Assembly (NCBI GenBank): GCA_021737645.1
Contig: JAIPDO010000002.1
Location: 1-64,000 of the forward strand
Reading direction: 5' to 3'
Source of the DNA: Desulfarculaceae bacterium
Lineage (GTDB): Bacteria; Desulfobacterota; Desulfarculia; Desulfarculales; Desulfarculaceae
DNA length: 64,000 bases
Shown: piece after piece, positions 24,995 through 33,212 of the stretch
Layout of the letters: each line of letters begins with the position of its first letter
How positions within the stretch are numbered: position 1 is the first letter of the stretch
Notes under the pieces: generated by a model
Told to the model about the DNA's origin: nothing
The model's database searches: none
The model's input: only the letters and a program-made list of their open reading frames with translations
Translations under genes and position numbers: made by a program

Positions 24995-26320
24995 CTATAG
25001 CAAGCGCGCCCCCAACTCGGCCACTTCGCTGCGCTCGCCCTTTTTCAGGGTGACGTGACCGCTGATCTCCTGGCTGCGGAGCTTGTCCACCATGTAGCTC
25101 AGGCCGTTGCTGCTGGCGTCCAGGTAGGGATGGTCTATCTGCTCGGGATCGCCGGTGAACACGATCTTGGAGCCCTCCCCCACCCTGGTTATCAAGGTCT
25201 TTACCATGTGAGGGGTCAGGTTCTGGGCCTCGTCGCAGATGATGAATTGGCCCGGTATGGAGCGGCCCCGGATGTAGGTGAGGGCCTCGATCTCCAAAAG
25301 GCCCTGGGCGGTGAGGTAGTCGGCCGCGCCCATGGGCGGGCCCGCCTTGTTCTTGCCGCCGGTGGACTCACGGAACAGATACTCCAGGTTGTCGTACAGC
25401 GGCTGCATCCAGGGACGCAGCTTTTCCTCTTTTTCGCCGGGCAGATAGCCCAGGTCCTGCCCCATGGGCACGATGGGCCGGGTCACCAGCAGGCGCTGGT
25501 AGGTCTTGTGCTCCACCACCGCCTCCAGCCCGGCGGCCAAGGCCAAGAGAGTCTTGCCGGTGCCCGCCGGCCCGGCCAAGCTTACCACCTTCACCGCCGG
25601 GTCCAAAAGCAGCTCCAGGGCGAAGCGCTGCTCCTTGTTGCGCGGGCTTATGCCGAAACACTCGCCGCACCCGAAGCCGAGCGGCATCAGCCGCCCGCCC
25701 TGATGGCGGGCCAAGGCCGACTGGGGGGTGGCGGCCCGGCTCCTCAGCACGAAAAACTGGTGAGGCTCGGCCGGTCCCAGGCCGTTCAAGGTGACGAGCC
25801 CCTGGCGGTAAAAGGAGTCCACGACTCCCCCTTCCACCTCGACTTCGCGAATGCCGTTGTACAGATGGTCGAAATCAACCTTGTCGTTGCGAAAGTCCTC
25901 CGAGGGGACGCCCAGGGCGTCGGCCTTGACCCTGAGGTTAAGATCCTTGGTGACCAGAATCACCGGCAGGTCTTCCTGCTCCCTGAGGCCCCAGGCCACG
26001 CACAGTATGCGGTTGTCGGGCTTTTCCAGGCTCAGCACCGGGGGGAGGCCCCGGGCCAGGCGGGTGTGGTTCAGCTCGATACGCAGGGTGCCGCCCTGGC
26101 CGGTGGCCACCCCCTGGGCCAAAGGCCCCTGGGCGCGCATGCGGTCCAGTTCACGCGAGACCTGGCGGGCGTTGCGCCCGATCTCGTCCTGGCGTTTTTT
26201 CTGTTCATCGATCTCTTCGATGACCGCCAGGGGCAAAACCACGTCATTGTCTTGGAAAAGGAAAAGGCTGGAAGGATTGTGCAACAAAACGTTGGTGTCT
26301 AGCACATAGGTTTTTTTCAT
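24995..26320 (-). CDS. PIN-PhoH (PhoH2-type) RNA helicase/ribonuclease
   Basis: 441-aa protein with an N-terminal PIN nuclease domain (TYVLDTNVLLHNP with the catalytic Asp, then VIEEIDEQKK) and a C-terminal PhoH ATPase (Walker A GPAGTGKTLLALAAG, Walker B QFIICDEAQNLTPHMVKT). Such PhoH2 proteins unwind and cut RNA in an ATP-dependent manner and often belong to toxin-antitoxin-like modules; no adjacent antitoxin is seen here. A GGAGGTG box lies 11 nt before the ATG and a good promoter about 50 bp upstream. Confidence 0.92.
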   Translation of the reverse strand: MKKTYVLDTNVLLHNPSSLFLFQDNDVVLPLAVIEEIDEQKKRQDEIGRNARQVSRELDRMRAQGPLAQGVATGQGGTLRIELNHTRLARGLPPVLSLEKPDNRILCVAWGLREQEDLPVILVTKDLNLRVKADALGVPSEDFRNDKVDFDHLYNGIREVEVEGGVVDSFYRQGLVTLNGLGPAEPHQFFVLRSRAATPQSALARHQGGRLMPLGFGCGECFGISPRNKEQRFALELLLDPAVKVVSLAGPAGTGKTLLALAAGLEAVVEHKTYQRLLVTRPIVPMGQDLGYLPGEKEEKLRPWMQPLYDNLEYLFRESTGGKNKAGPPMGAADYLTAQGLLEIEALTYIRGRSIPGQFIICDEAQNLTPHMVKTLITRVGEGSKIVFTGDPEQIDHPYLDASSNGLSYMVDKLRSQEISGHVTLKKGERSEVAELGARLL

Positions 26321-26366
26321 GGAACGTGCACACCTCCATAATGCGATGCGTTAAGGTTGCAACCAC

Positions 26367-26396
26367 ATTATATGGTGTATTTGCCGTCAGAACCAA
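26367..26396 (-). promoter_or_regulatory. Sigma-70-like promoter for phoH
   Basis: On the minus strand TTGGTT is followed after 18 bp by a consensus TATAAT (26372-26367), placing the start of transcription about 40 bp before the phoH ATG. Confidence 0.5.
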
Positions 26397-26529
26397 GCAT
26401 TGCCTGGACTGTAACTAAAATTTAACTCGCCCCCACGGCCCGCCTGCTCTTGGCAAGGTTGCCCCGAGGCCCTAAAATCAAAATTGAGTCCACCAACTGA
26501 ACCTGATTATTCGCACACGAGGACTGACA

Positions 26530-28437
26530 ATGAGCGCCATCTACTGGCCGGACGCCTACCAAGCCAAGAAACGCACCGCCGCCCAGGCCATTTCGCACAT
26601 CAAACGGGGCAAGCGGGTGTTTGTGGGAACCTCCTGCGGAGAGCCCCAGACCCTGGTGAAGGAACTGGCCCGGCAGAGTTGTAACTTTACCGACGTGGAG
26701 GTGGTGCGGGTGCTCAGCCTTGAGACCGCACCGCTCACCCTCATCGCCGACGAAACCGCCTGCCGCAACCTGAACATCCGCTCCTTTTACCTGGGCTCGG
26801 CCAAGCCCAGGGTGCTCAGCGCCAGCAAGCGCTTTCTGACCCCCATCAACCTTTCCGAGGTGCCGCGGCTGTTCCAAAGCCGCCAGATGCCCATACACGT
26901 GGCCCTGATCCAGGTGAGCGAGCCCGACGACTTCGGCTGGGTTAGCCTGGGGGTGAGCGTGGATGTAACCATGGCCGCGGCCCGCTCGGCCGATCTGGTC
27001 ATCGCCCAGGTGAACCCCTCCATGCCCCGGGTGATGGGGCGCAGCTTCTTGCACGTCAACGACATCGACCTGGTGGTGGAGGCCAACGAGCCCCTGCTCA
27101 CCGTGGGCAGCCCGCCGGAGTTCGAATCGGCCAAGCTGATCGCCCAGCACGTGGCCCGCATCGTTGAGGACGGCTCCACCCTGCAGATGAGCCTGGGGGC
27201 CACCCACCAGGCCACGGTGTTGGCCCTCAAGGACAAAAACGACTTGGGCATTCACACCCAGTTCCTCACCGACACCATCCTCAACCTGGTGAGCCGGGGG
27301 GTTATCAACAACCGTAAAAAGGGCTTCAACGAAGGCAAGCTGGTGGCCAGCGGAGCCATCGGCTCGGCCAACCTATACGAATTCATGCACGACAACCCGG
27401 GCATCGAGTTTCACCCCAGCGACTACGTGAACAACCCCCTGATCATCAGCCGCCACAACAAGATGGTGGCGCTCAACGTGGCCATGGCCATGGACCTGAC
27501 CGGCCAGGCCGCGGCCGATGCCCTGCCCTACAACCACTTCACCGGGGTCAGCGGGGTCATGGACTTCGTGCGCGGCGCCAGCATGGCCCCGGGCGGCAAG
27601 TCCATCCTCATGCTGCCCTCCACCACCCTGGACGGCAAGGCCAGCCGCATCGCGGTGCAGCTGGACAACACTGCGGTGGTGGTGCCTCGGGGCGACGTGC
27701 ACTACGTGGTCACCGAATACGGGGTGGTCAACCTGTTCGGCAAGAGCCTGCAAGAGCGGGCCATCGCCATGATCAGCGTGGCCCATCCCAAGTTCCGCGA
27801 CGAGCTGTTCCAGCAGGCCAAGGAGGCGGGGCTGTTGGGTAGCGAGCGCACCCTGGCCGAGACCATCAAGAGCGTCTATCCCCGAGCCGTGGAGGAGACG
27901 CGCAGCTTCGACGGAATCGAGGTGCTCTTCCGCCCCGCCCGGCCCACCGACGAGCGCCAGATCCAGGAGCACTTCTACAACCTGGACCGCGATGACGTGA
28001 TGCGCCGCTTTTTGCACGAACGGGTCAGCTTCGCCCGTCAGGACATGCCCGAGATGTTCCAGGTGGACTATATCCACGACATGACCCTGGTGGCGGTGGT
28101 GGGAGAGCCGGGCTTTGAAAAGGTCGTGGCCGTGGGCAACTATTTCCTGGAACCGGCCACCAACCTGGCCGAGGTGGCCTTCTCGGTGGCCCGCGACTGG
28201 CAAAAGAAGGGCATCTCCACCATATTGCAGCGCAAACTGGCCAATGTAGCCAGGGAGCACGGCATCGGCGGCCTGGTGGCCTACACCCATCCGGCCAACC
28301 GAGGCATGATCGCCCTGTTCAAAAAATTGCCCTACAAGGTGCGCTCGGCCTACGACGGCGAGGTGATTACCCTCACCGCCCGTTTCGATGAACCCGCCGA
28401 CCCCGCTGGAAGGCCTCCCGCCCCGATCCGCAGGTAG
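26530..28437 (+). CDS. Acetyl-CoA hydrolase/transferase fused to GNAT acetyltransferase
   Basis: 635 aa. Residues about 1-445 form a family I acetyl-CoA hydrolase/transferase of the Cat1/4-hydroxybutyrate CoA-transferase type; the active-site Glu lies in VVTEYGVVNLFGKS and the glycine-rich SGVSGVMDFVRGA loop is intact. Residues about 455-620 form a GNAT N-acetyltransferase domain (VLFRPARPTDERQ...FSVARDWQKKGISTIL...PANRGMI) resembling the C-terminus of Pat lysine acetyltransferases. The start has GAGGA 6 nt upstream. The fusion couples an enzyme moving CoA between acetate and other acids to a likely protein acetylase; the latter activity is inferred. Confidence 0.9.
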   Translation: MSAIYWPDAYQAKKRTAAQAISHIKRGKRVFVGTSCGEPQTLVKELARQSCNFTDVEVVRVLSLETAPLTLIADETACRNLNIRSFYLGSAKPRVLSASKRFLTPINLSEVPRLFQSRQMPIHVALIQVSEPDDFGWVSLGVSVDVTMAAARSADLVIAQVNPSMPRVMGRSFLHVNDIDLVVEANEPLLTVGSPPEFESAKLIAQHVARIVEDGSTLQMSLGATHQATVLALKDKNDLGIHTQFLTDTILNLVSRGVINNRKKGFNEGKLVASGAIGSANLYEFMHDNPGIEFHPSDYVNNPLIISRHNKMVALNVAMAMDLTGQAAADALPYNHFTGVSGVMDFVRGASMAPGGKSILMLPSTTLDGKASRIAVQLDNTAVVVPRGDVHYVVTEYGVVNLFGKSLQERAIAMISVAHPKFRDELFQQAKEAGLLGSERTLAETIKSVYPRAVEETRSFDGIEVLFRPARPTDERQIQEHFYNLDRDDVMRRFLHERVSFARQDMPEMFQVDYIHDMTLVAVVGEPGFEKVVAVGNYFLEPATNLAEVAFSVARDWQKKGISTILQRKLANVAREHGIGGLVAYTHPANRGMIALFKKLPYKVRSAYDGEVITLTARFDEPADPAGRPPAPIRR

Positions 28438-28494
28438 ATTCCCCAGCGCGCCGTCCATTTGCTACAATACCCCTGGATTTTCCGGAGGTCTATC

Positions 28495-28776
28495 ATGGCC
28501 AGGGCAGTGGACGGCGCCGCCCCCGGATCGGGCAGGCGGCTCAGGGCGCGGGTGCGCCGGGTGGTGGGGACCCCCGCCTTTGCGGTGTTGGTGTTCCTCA
28601 TCAGCCTGGTGGTGTTCCATTGGCCCTATTTGGCAGAAGAAGACCGCTGGACCCCGGCCCACCTGTTCATCACCATGTTCACCGGCTGGGCCGTGGTCAT
28701 CGCCCTGGTTTTCCTGCTCAGCCTGTTTCTGCCCTCCTCCGGCTCCGAGGATAAAAAACCACCCCCAAACGGTTAG
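28495..28776 (+). CDS. Small two-helix membrane protein
   Basis: 93 aa with a basic N-terminus (RRLRARVRRVV) and two hydrophobic helices (about 24-42 and 55-78), ending in a polar tail. ATG 28495 follows GGAGG with 6 nt spacing. It ends 5 bp before the SSS-kinase gene, so it is probably translated from the same message and could assist that protein. It is not DUF4212, which lies downstream at 32952. Function unknown. Confidence 0.7.
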   Translation: MARAVDGAAPGSGRRLRARVRRVVGTPAFAVLVFLISLVVFHWPYLAEEDRWTPAHLFITMFTGWAVVIALVFLLSLFLPSSGSEDKKPPPNG

Positions 28777-28781
28777 GCGGA

Positions 28782-31700
28782 ATGTTCGAGAGCCTGACGG
28801 TCATAAGTGTTTTCTGCTTCTACATGGGGCTAATCTTCGCCCTGGCCGTGTGGGCCGAGCGCCGGCAGGCGGCGGGGCGCAGCGTGGTGAACAACCCCCT
28901 TATCTACGCCCTGAGCCTCAGCGTGTTTTGCACCACCTGGACCTACTACGGGTCGGTGGGCTACGCCGCCACCAGCGGCATGCTGTTCATGACTATCTAC
29001 CTGGGCCCCACCATGGTGGTGATCTTCTGGTGGGGGCTGTTGCGCAAACTGGTGCGCATCAAAACCAACCACCACATCACTTCCATCGCAGACTTCATCG
29101 GGGCCCGCTACGAAAAGTCCATCCCCCTGGCCGCCCTGGCCACTCTCATCGCCCTGGTGGGCACCATGCCCTACATCGCCCTGCAGCTAAAGGCGGTGCT
29201 CACCACCTTTGACATGATCACCCAGGACACCGGAGTGGCCAGCGCCTGGATCGGCAGCCACGTGGGGCCCATCGTCTTGGCCCTGATGGTGGTGTTCACC
29301 ATTATCTTCGGGGTGCGCCGTTTGGACCCCACCGAGCGCCACGAGGGCATCGTCATGGCCGTGGCCGCCGAGGGCCTGGTCAAGCTGGTGCTGTTCATGG
29401 CCGCCGGGGTGTTCGTGGTCTATTACCTCTTCGACGGCTTCGGCGACATCTTCACCCGCTATTCCGCCCTGACCGAAACTCCCGCCGGTTTGGGGCTCAA
29501 GCCCAAAAGCATCGGCTTTATCACCTGGGGCAGCTATTTGATCCTGGCGGCCAGCGCGGTGCTGTTTTTGCCCCGCCAGTTCCACGTCGCGGTGGTGGAA
29601 AACCAGAACGAAGACCACATCAAAAAAGCCATGTGGATGTTCCCCCTGTACATGCTGCTCATCACGGTCTTCGCCTACCCCATCGCCCTGGCCGGGATCA
29701 TCACCGGCCTGCCGGTGGAGCAGGCGGACACCTTCGTGTTGCAGCTGCCCCTCAACAGCGGCCACCAGCTGCTCACCCTGCTGGTGTTCTTGGGCGGCTT
29801 CAGCGCGGCCACCAGCATGGTCCTCATCACCGCCATGACCATGGCCACCATGATCAGCAACCACCTGCTGTTGCCCCTGGTGGACTGGATTCCCGCCCTG
29901 GGCTTTATCGAGCGCCATCTGCTCAAGTCCCGCTGGCTGGCGGTGACCTGTTTCATCCTCATGGGCTACTGGTTCGAGCGCCTGGTGGGGGGCCAGGTGA
30001 TGCTGGTGAATATCGGCATCATCTCCTTCGCCGCGGTGCTCCAGTTCGCCCCGGCCATAGTGGGAGGCATCTTCTGGCGCCAGGCCAACAGCCGCGGCGC
30101 CATGTGGGGCCTGTTCGCCGGAGCCCTGGTGTGGGCCTACACCATGCTCCTGCCCGCCCTGGTCACCGGCGGCTGGTTCTCCCCTCACTTGATCACCGAC
30201 GGGCCCTGGCACCTGAGCTTTCTCAGGCCGGAGCAGCTATTCGGGGTCAGCGGCATGGATCCGGTGAGCCACAGCGTGTTCTGGAGCCTGTTGGCCAACC
30301 TGGGGCTCTACATCCTGGGATCGCTCACCCAGCGCCCCAACCAGCAGACCCAGCGCGACGCCGAGGCTTTTGTGGGGGCGCTAATCGACGAGGCGGTGCT
30401 CAGCCGGGGCGGCCGCCACGAGGCCTACATCAGCCTGCCGGACAAGCGCCGACGCATCGAGGCTCTCCTGCTGCGCTATTTCGAGCCCGCCGGAGCGGCG
30501 GCGATCACCGAAAAATGCCTACGGGAAACCGGCCTCGTGGAACGGGAGCGCATCTCCATCACCGAGCTGGCCGAGCTGTACAACGAGGCGGAGAAGAACC
30601 TGGCCGGCGTGGTGGGCACCGCCGGAGCCCACCGCACCCTCACCTCCGCCGGGGTGTTCACCCCCCGGGAGAGCCAGGAGCTTAGCGAGGTCTACGGTGA
30701 AATTTTGGCTGGGCTCAGGGCCCGGCCCGAAGACCTGAAGCGGCGCATCAACTTTTTGCAGGAGCGCCACGAGCTGGCCAACCACCACGCCGAGGAGTTG
30801 GAGGAAAAGGTGGCCGAGCTGCAAAACCAGATTTTGCGGCGCAAGATGGCCGAGCAGCAACTCCGGGAGAGCGAGGAACGCTACCGCACGGCCATTGAAT
30901 ATTCCAACGATGGGGTGGTGCTGATCAAGGACAACATCCTCTGGTACGTGAACCATAAATTCGCCGAGATGTTCGGCTACAGCTCCCGGCGGGAGATCGT
31001 GGGGCGCTCGCTGACCACTGTCGTGCACCCCCAGGACCGGGAGCGGGTGGTGGAGATCAGCGGCACCCGCCGCGATGGGCGTCCCTCCCCGGCCCGCTAC
31101 GACTTCAAGGGCCTGCGCAAGGACGGCACCTCCTTGTTCATCGCGGTCAGCGCCACCAGCGTCTTGTACAAGGGGCGCACCGTAAACTTGGCCTACTTGC
31201 GCGACGTCACTGACCGTCGGCGGCATGAAGACGAAATTCGTCAGCTTTCACGCAGACTTATCCAGGGTAGCGAGGACGAGCGCAAGCGCCTGGCCGCCGA
31301 CCTGCACGACGAGTTCGGCCAGTCGCTGAGCGCCCTGCACCTGGGGGTGCGCTCCCTGGCGGGCTCGCTGCCCCAGCAATTGAGTGAACAACAGCTTCGC
31401 TGCGAGTCGCTCACCAACGTTATCGAAGAGCTGGCCGAGAACGTGCGCAAGATTTCCAGCGACCTCAGGCCGGACATGCTGGACCATCTGGGGCTGATCC
31501 CCACCCTGGAGTGGTATGTGCGCGAATTGGCCCAACGCGCCCCCCTGGATATTAAATTCGAAGCGGTCGGTTTTAAAAGAAGACTTGACCCCAGTGTAGA
31601 GATCGTCTTGTATCGTATTATGCAGGAGGCTCTCAACAACGTGGTCAAGCACGCTCAGGCGGACCAGGTGAGCATCCGCCTGACCTACAGCCACCCCACG

Positions 31701-31946
31701 GCCATCATGGTTATCAGCGACAACGGCAAGGGCTTTGACCCGTCCGACCCGCACCCGGACGCGGAGCGCCGCCAGGGCATCGGGCTTATCAGCATGCGCG
31801 AGCGAGTGGCCTCGGTGGGCGGCTCCATCGACATCCGCGCCGTGCCCGGCAAAGGCTGCTCCATACGGGTGGCCCTGCCAGAGCGGCCGCCCTTGGAAAG
31901 CGAACAAACCATGCAAGACCAGCCCCGTATTTGGAGGGAAGCTTGA
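28782..31946 (+). CDS. crbS: CrbS-like SSS-transporter/sensor histidine kinase
   Basis: 1054-aa fusion. Residues about 1-530 are a sodium/solute symporter (SSS) module with about 12-13 helices. A coiled coil (about 660-700) leads into a PAS domain (about 700-815), then HisKA_3 with phosphoacceptor H842 (ADLHDEFGQSLSALHLG) and HATPase_c (EALNNVVKHA, GQGIG-type box RRQGIGLISMRERV). This is the layout of CrbS/MxtR kinases that sense acetate flux and control acs. It overlaps its response regulator gene by 4 bp, and acs and an acetate symporter lie downstream, which supports the assignment. No internal receiver domain is present. Confidence 0.9.
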   Translation: MFESLTVISVFCFYMGLIFALAVWAERRQAAGRSVVNNPLIYALSLSVFCTTWTYYGSVGYAATSGMLFMTIYLGPTMVVIFWWGLLRKLVRIKTNHHITSIADFIGARYEKSIPLAALATLIALVGTMPYIALQLKAVLTTFDMITQDTGVASAWIGSHVGPIVLALMVVFTIIFGVRRLDPTERHEGIVMAVAAEGLVKLVLFMAAGVFVVYYLFDGFGDIFTRYSALTETPAGLGLKPKSIGFITWGSYLILAASAVLFLPRQFHVAVVENQNEDHIKKAMWMFPLYMLLITVFAYPIALAGIITGLPVEQADTFVLQLPLNSGHQLLTLLVFLGGFSAATSMVLITAMTMATMISNHLLLPLVDWIPALGFIERHLLKSRWLAVTCFILMGYWFERLVGGQVMLVNIGIISFAAVLQFAPAIVGGIFWRQANSRGAMWGLFAGALVWAYTMLLPALVTGGWFSPHLITDGPWHLSFLRPEQLFGVSGMDPVSHSVFWSLLANLGLYILGSLTQRPNQQTQRDAEAFVGALIDEAVLSRGGRHEAYISLPDKRRRIEALLLRYFEPAGAAAITEKCLRETGLVERERISITELAELYNEAEKNLAGVVGTAGAHRTLTSAGVFTPRESQELSEVYGEILAGLRARPEDLKRRINFLQERHELANHHAEELEEKVAELQNQILRRKMAEQQLRESEERYRTAIEYSNDGVVLIKDNILWYVNHKFAEMFGYSSRREIVGRSLTTVVHPQDRERVVEISGTRRDGRPSPARYDFKGLRKDGTSLFIAVSATSVLYKGRTVNLAYLRDVTDRRRHEDEIRQLSRRLIQGSEDERKRLAADLHDEFGQSLSALHLGVRSLAGSLPQQLSEQQLRCESLTNVIEELAENVRKISSDLRPDMLDHLGLIPTLEWYVRELAQRAPLDIKFEAVGFKRRLDPSVEIVLYRIMQEALNNVVKHAQADQVSIRLTYSHPTAIMVISDNGKGFDPSDPHPDAERRQGIGLISMRERVASVGGSIDIRAVPGKGCSIRVALPERPPLESEQTMQDQPRIWREA

Positions 31947-32617
31947 GTCACAAGGCCATCAAAGTGCTCATTGCCGACGATCACGCCATCGTTCGTGAGG
32001 GAATCCGCCAACTGGTGGGGGCCCAGCAAGACATGGAGGTGGTGGGCGAGGCCGGCGACGGCCTGGAGGCCCTGGAGATGACCAAGTCTCTCAGGCCGGA
32101 CGTGCTGCTGCTGGACATCGCCATGCCCGGAGTCAGCGGCCTGGAGGCGGTCAACCTCATCAAGGACGCGGTGCCCAGCTGCCAGGTGGTGGTGCTGACC
32201 ATGCACAGCAAGGACACCTTCGTGCACCGGGTGTTGGACGGCGGAGCCCTGGGCTACGTGCTCAAGGCGTCGCCCACAGAGGACGTGATCAAGGCGGTGC
32301 GCGCCGCCCACAAAGGGGAATATTTCCTAAGTTCCAAGATCAAAGCCGAGGTGGTCAACGCCTATTTGGACAGCCGCAAACATGCCCCGGCGGTAAAGGG
32401 CTACGACCTGCTGTCCGAGCGCGAACAGCAGGTTTTTCGCCTGGTGGCCGAGGGCAACAGCACCAACCAGATCGCCGACGTGCTCTGTGTAAGCCCCAAG
32501 ACGGTGGAGAAGCACCGCACCAACATCATGAAAAAGCTGGGGCTCAAGGACCGTTTGGAACTGGTCAAGATGGCTATCCGAATCGGGATAATCGACCCGC
32601 AACTCTGGGATAACTAG
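31943..32617 (+). CDS. crbR: CrbR-like NarL/LuxR response regulator
   Basis: 224-aa regulator, partner of the SSS kinase. The receiver domain has D12/D13 and phosphoacceptor D58 (LLLDIAMPG); the C-terminal LuxR helix-turn-helix (LSEREQQVFRLVAEGNSTNQIA...SPKTVEKHRTNIMKKL) binds DNA. The TTG start at 31943 overlaps the kinase stop and sits 4 nt after GGAGGG, better than the upstream TTG at 31931. By analogy with CrbR/ErdR it should activate acs and the acetate symporter genes that follow. Confidence 0.9.
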   Translation: MSHKAIKVLIADDHAIVREGIRQLVGAQQDMEVVGEAGDGLEALEMTKSLRPDVLLLDIAMPGVSGLEAVNLIKDAVPSCQVVVLTMHSKDTFVHRVLDGGALGYVLKASPTEDVIKAVRAAHKGEYFLSSKIKAEVVNAYLDSRKHAPAVKGYDLLSEREQQVFRLVAEGNSTNQIADVLCVSPKTVEKHRTNIMKKLGLKDRLELVKMAIRIGIIDPQLWDN

Positions 32618-32693
32618 CCAGGTAGGCTGCCCGAGGCCCGGACTTTGTGAAAAAGTAGGGCCGTCCCCCCCACAATTACGGGTTTTCCCCCAT

Positions 32694-32714
32694 GGCCCCC
32701 AAGCGGGGCCTTTT
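32694..32714 (+). terminator. Intrinsic terminator after crbR
   Basis: GGCCCC (32694-32699), a CAAGC loop, GGGGCC (32705-32710) and TTTT. The stem is short but all G-C. It separates the two-component genes from the symporter operon. Confidence 0.65.
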
Positions 32715-32818
32715 CCTACCATGATGCTCAGGGAAGCTGGCCTCGCATCCGTAGCGGCCGTAAAAGGCGCGGGGCGTCGCATAGATGGACGTCTCCAGCA
32801 TTGAAGGGCTCCGAAAAA

Positions 32819-32870
32819 CGGCGGGCCCCTTTCATACAGCCGCTTCCCGCCCCCATCGCCCGCCGCTTTT
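32819..32870 (+). promoter_or_regulatory. Structured leader of the acetate symporter operon
   Basis: In the 334-bp gene-free stretch 32618-32951, CGGCGGGC (32819-32826) pairs perfectly with GCCCGCCG (32858-32865), followed by CTTTTC. A smaller CCGAG/CTCGG hairpin (32916-32937) lies just before the AGGAGG site of the next gene. The first could act as an attenuator. No known riboswitch core was recognised. Confidence 0.4.
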
Positions 32871-32951
32871 CAGCCCTTCGCGCCAGGCCGCCGCAGGCCG
32901 GTAATCCCCATAGAGCCGAGTAAGCTACGACTCTCGGGAAAGGAGGGCTAG

Positions 32952-33203
32952 GTGAGTAAAGATGTCAAGGAGTATTGGCGCAAGAACCTACGCATAATGG
33001 CGTGGTTGCTTGCCATCTGGGCATTTGTGTCCTACGGGTTGGGGATCATATTGGTCAACCCGCTCAACACTATCCACTTGGGCGGGTTCCCCCTGGGCTT
33101 CTGGTTCGCGCAGCAGGGTTCCATCTACGTGTTCGTGTTGCTCATCCTTGTCTACTGCAAGCTGATGCGCAAACTTGACCGCGAATACGACGTGGATGAA
33201 TAG
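32952..33203 (+). CDS. DUF4212 small subunit of SSS symporter
   Basis: 83-aa membrane protein with two helices (about 14-36 and 50-72). The motifs YWRKNLRI at the start and LGGFPLGFWFAQQGSIYVFVLLI are diagnostic for the DUF4212 family that always pairs with a particular group of sodium/solute symporters. The GTG start has AGGAGG five bases upstream. The symporter gene follows after 9 bp. It probably stabilises or modulates the symporter. Confidence 0.92.
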   Translation: MSKDVKEYWRKNLRIMAWLLAIWAFVSYGLGIILVNPLNTIHLGGFPLGFWFAQQGSIYVFVLLILVYCKLMRKLDREYDVDE

Positions 33204-33212
33204 GGGGTAGTT

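Noticed and set aside
32618-32951. Cyclic-di-GMP or other known riboswitch in the symporter leader
   Set aside because: Hairpins are present, but none of the conserved cores I know could be found.
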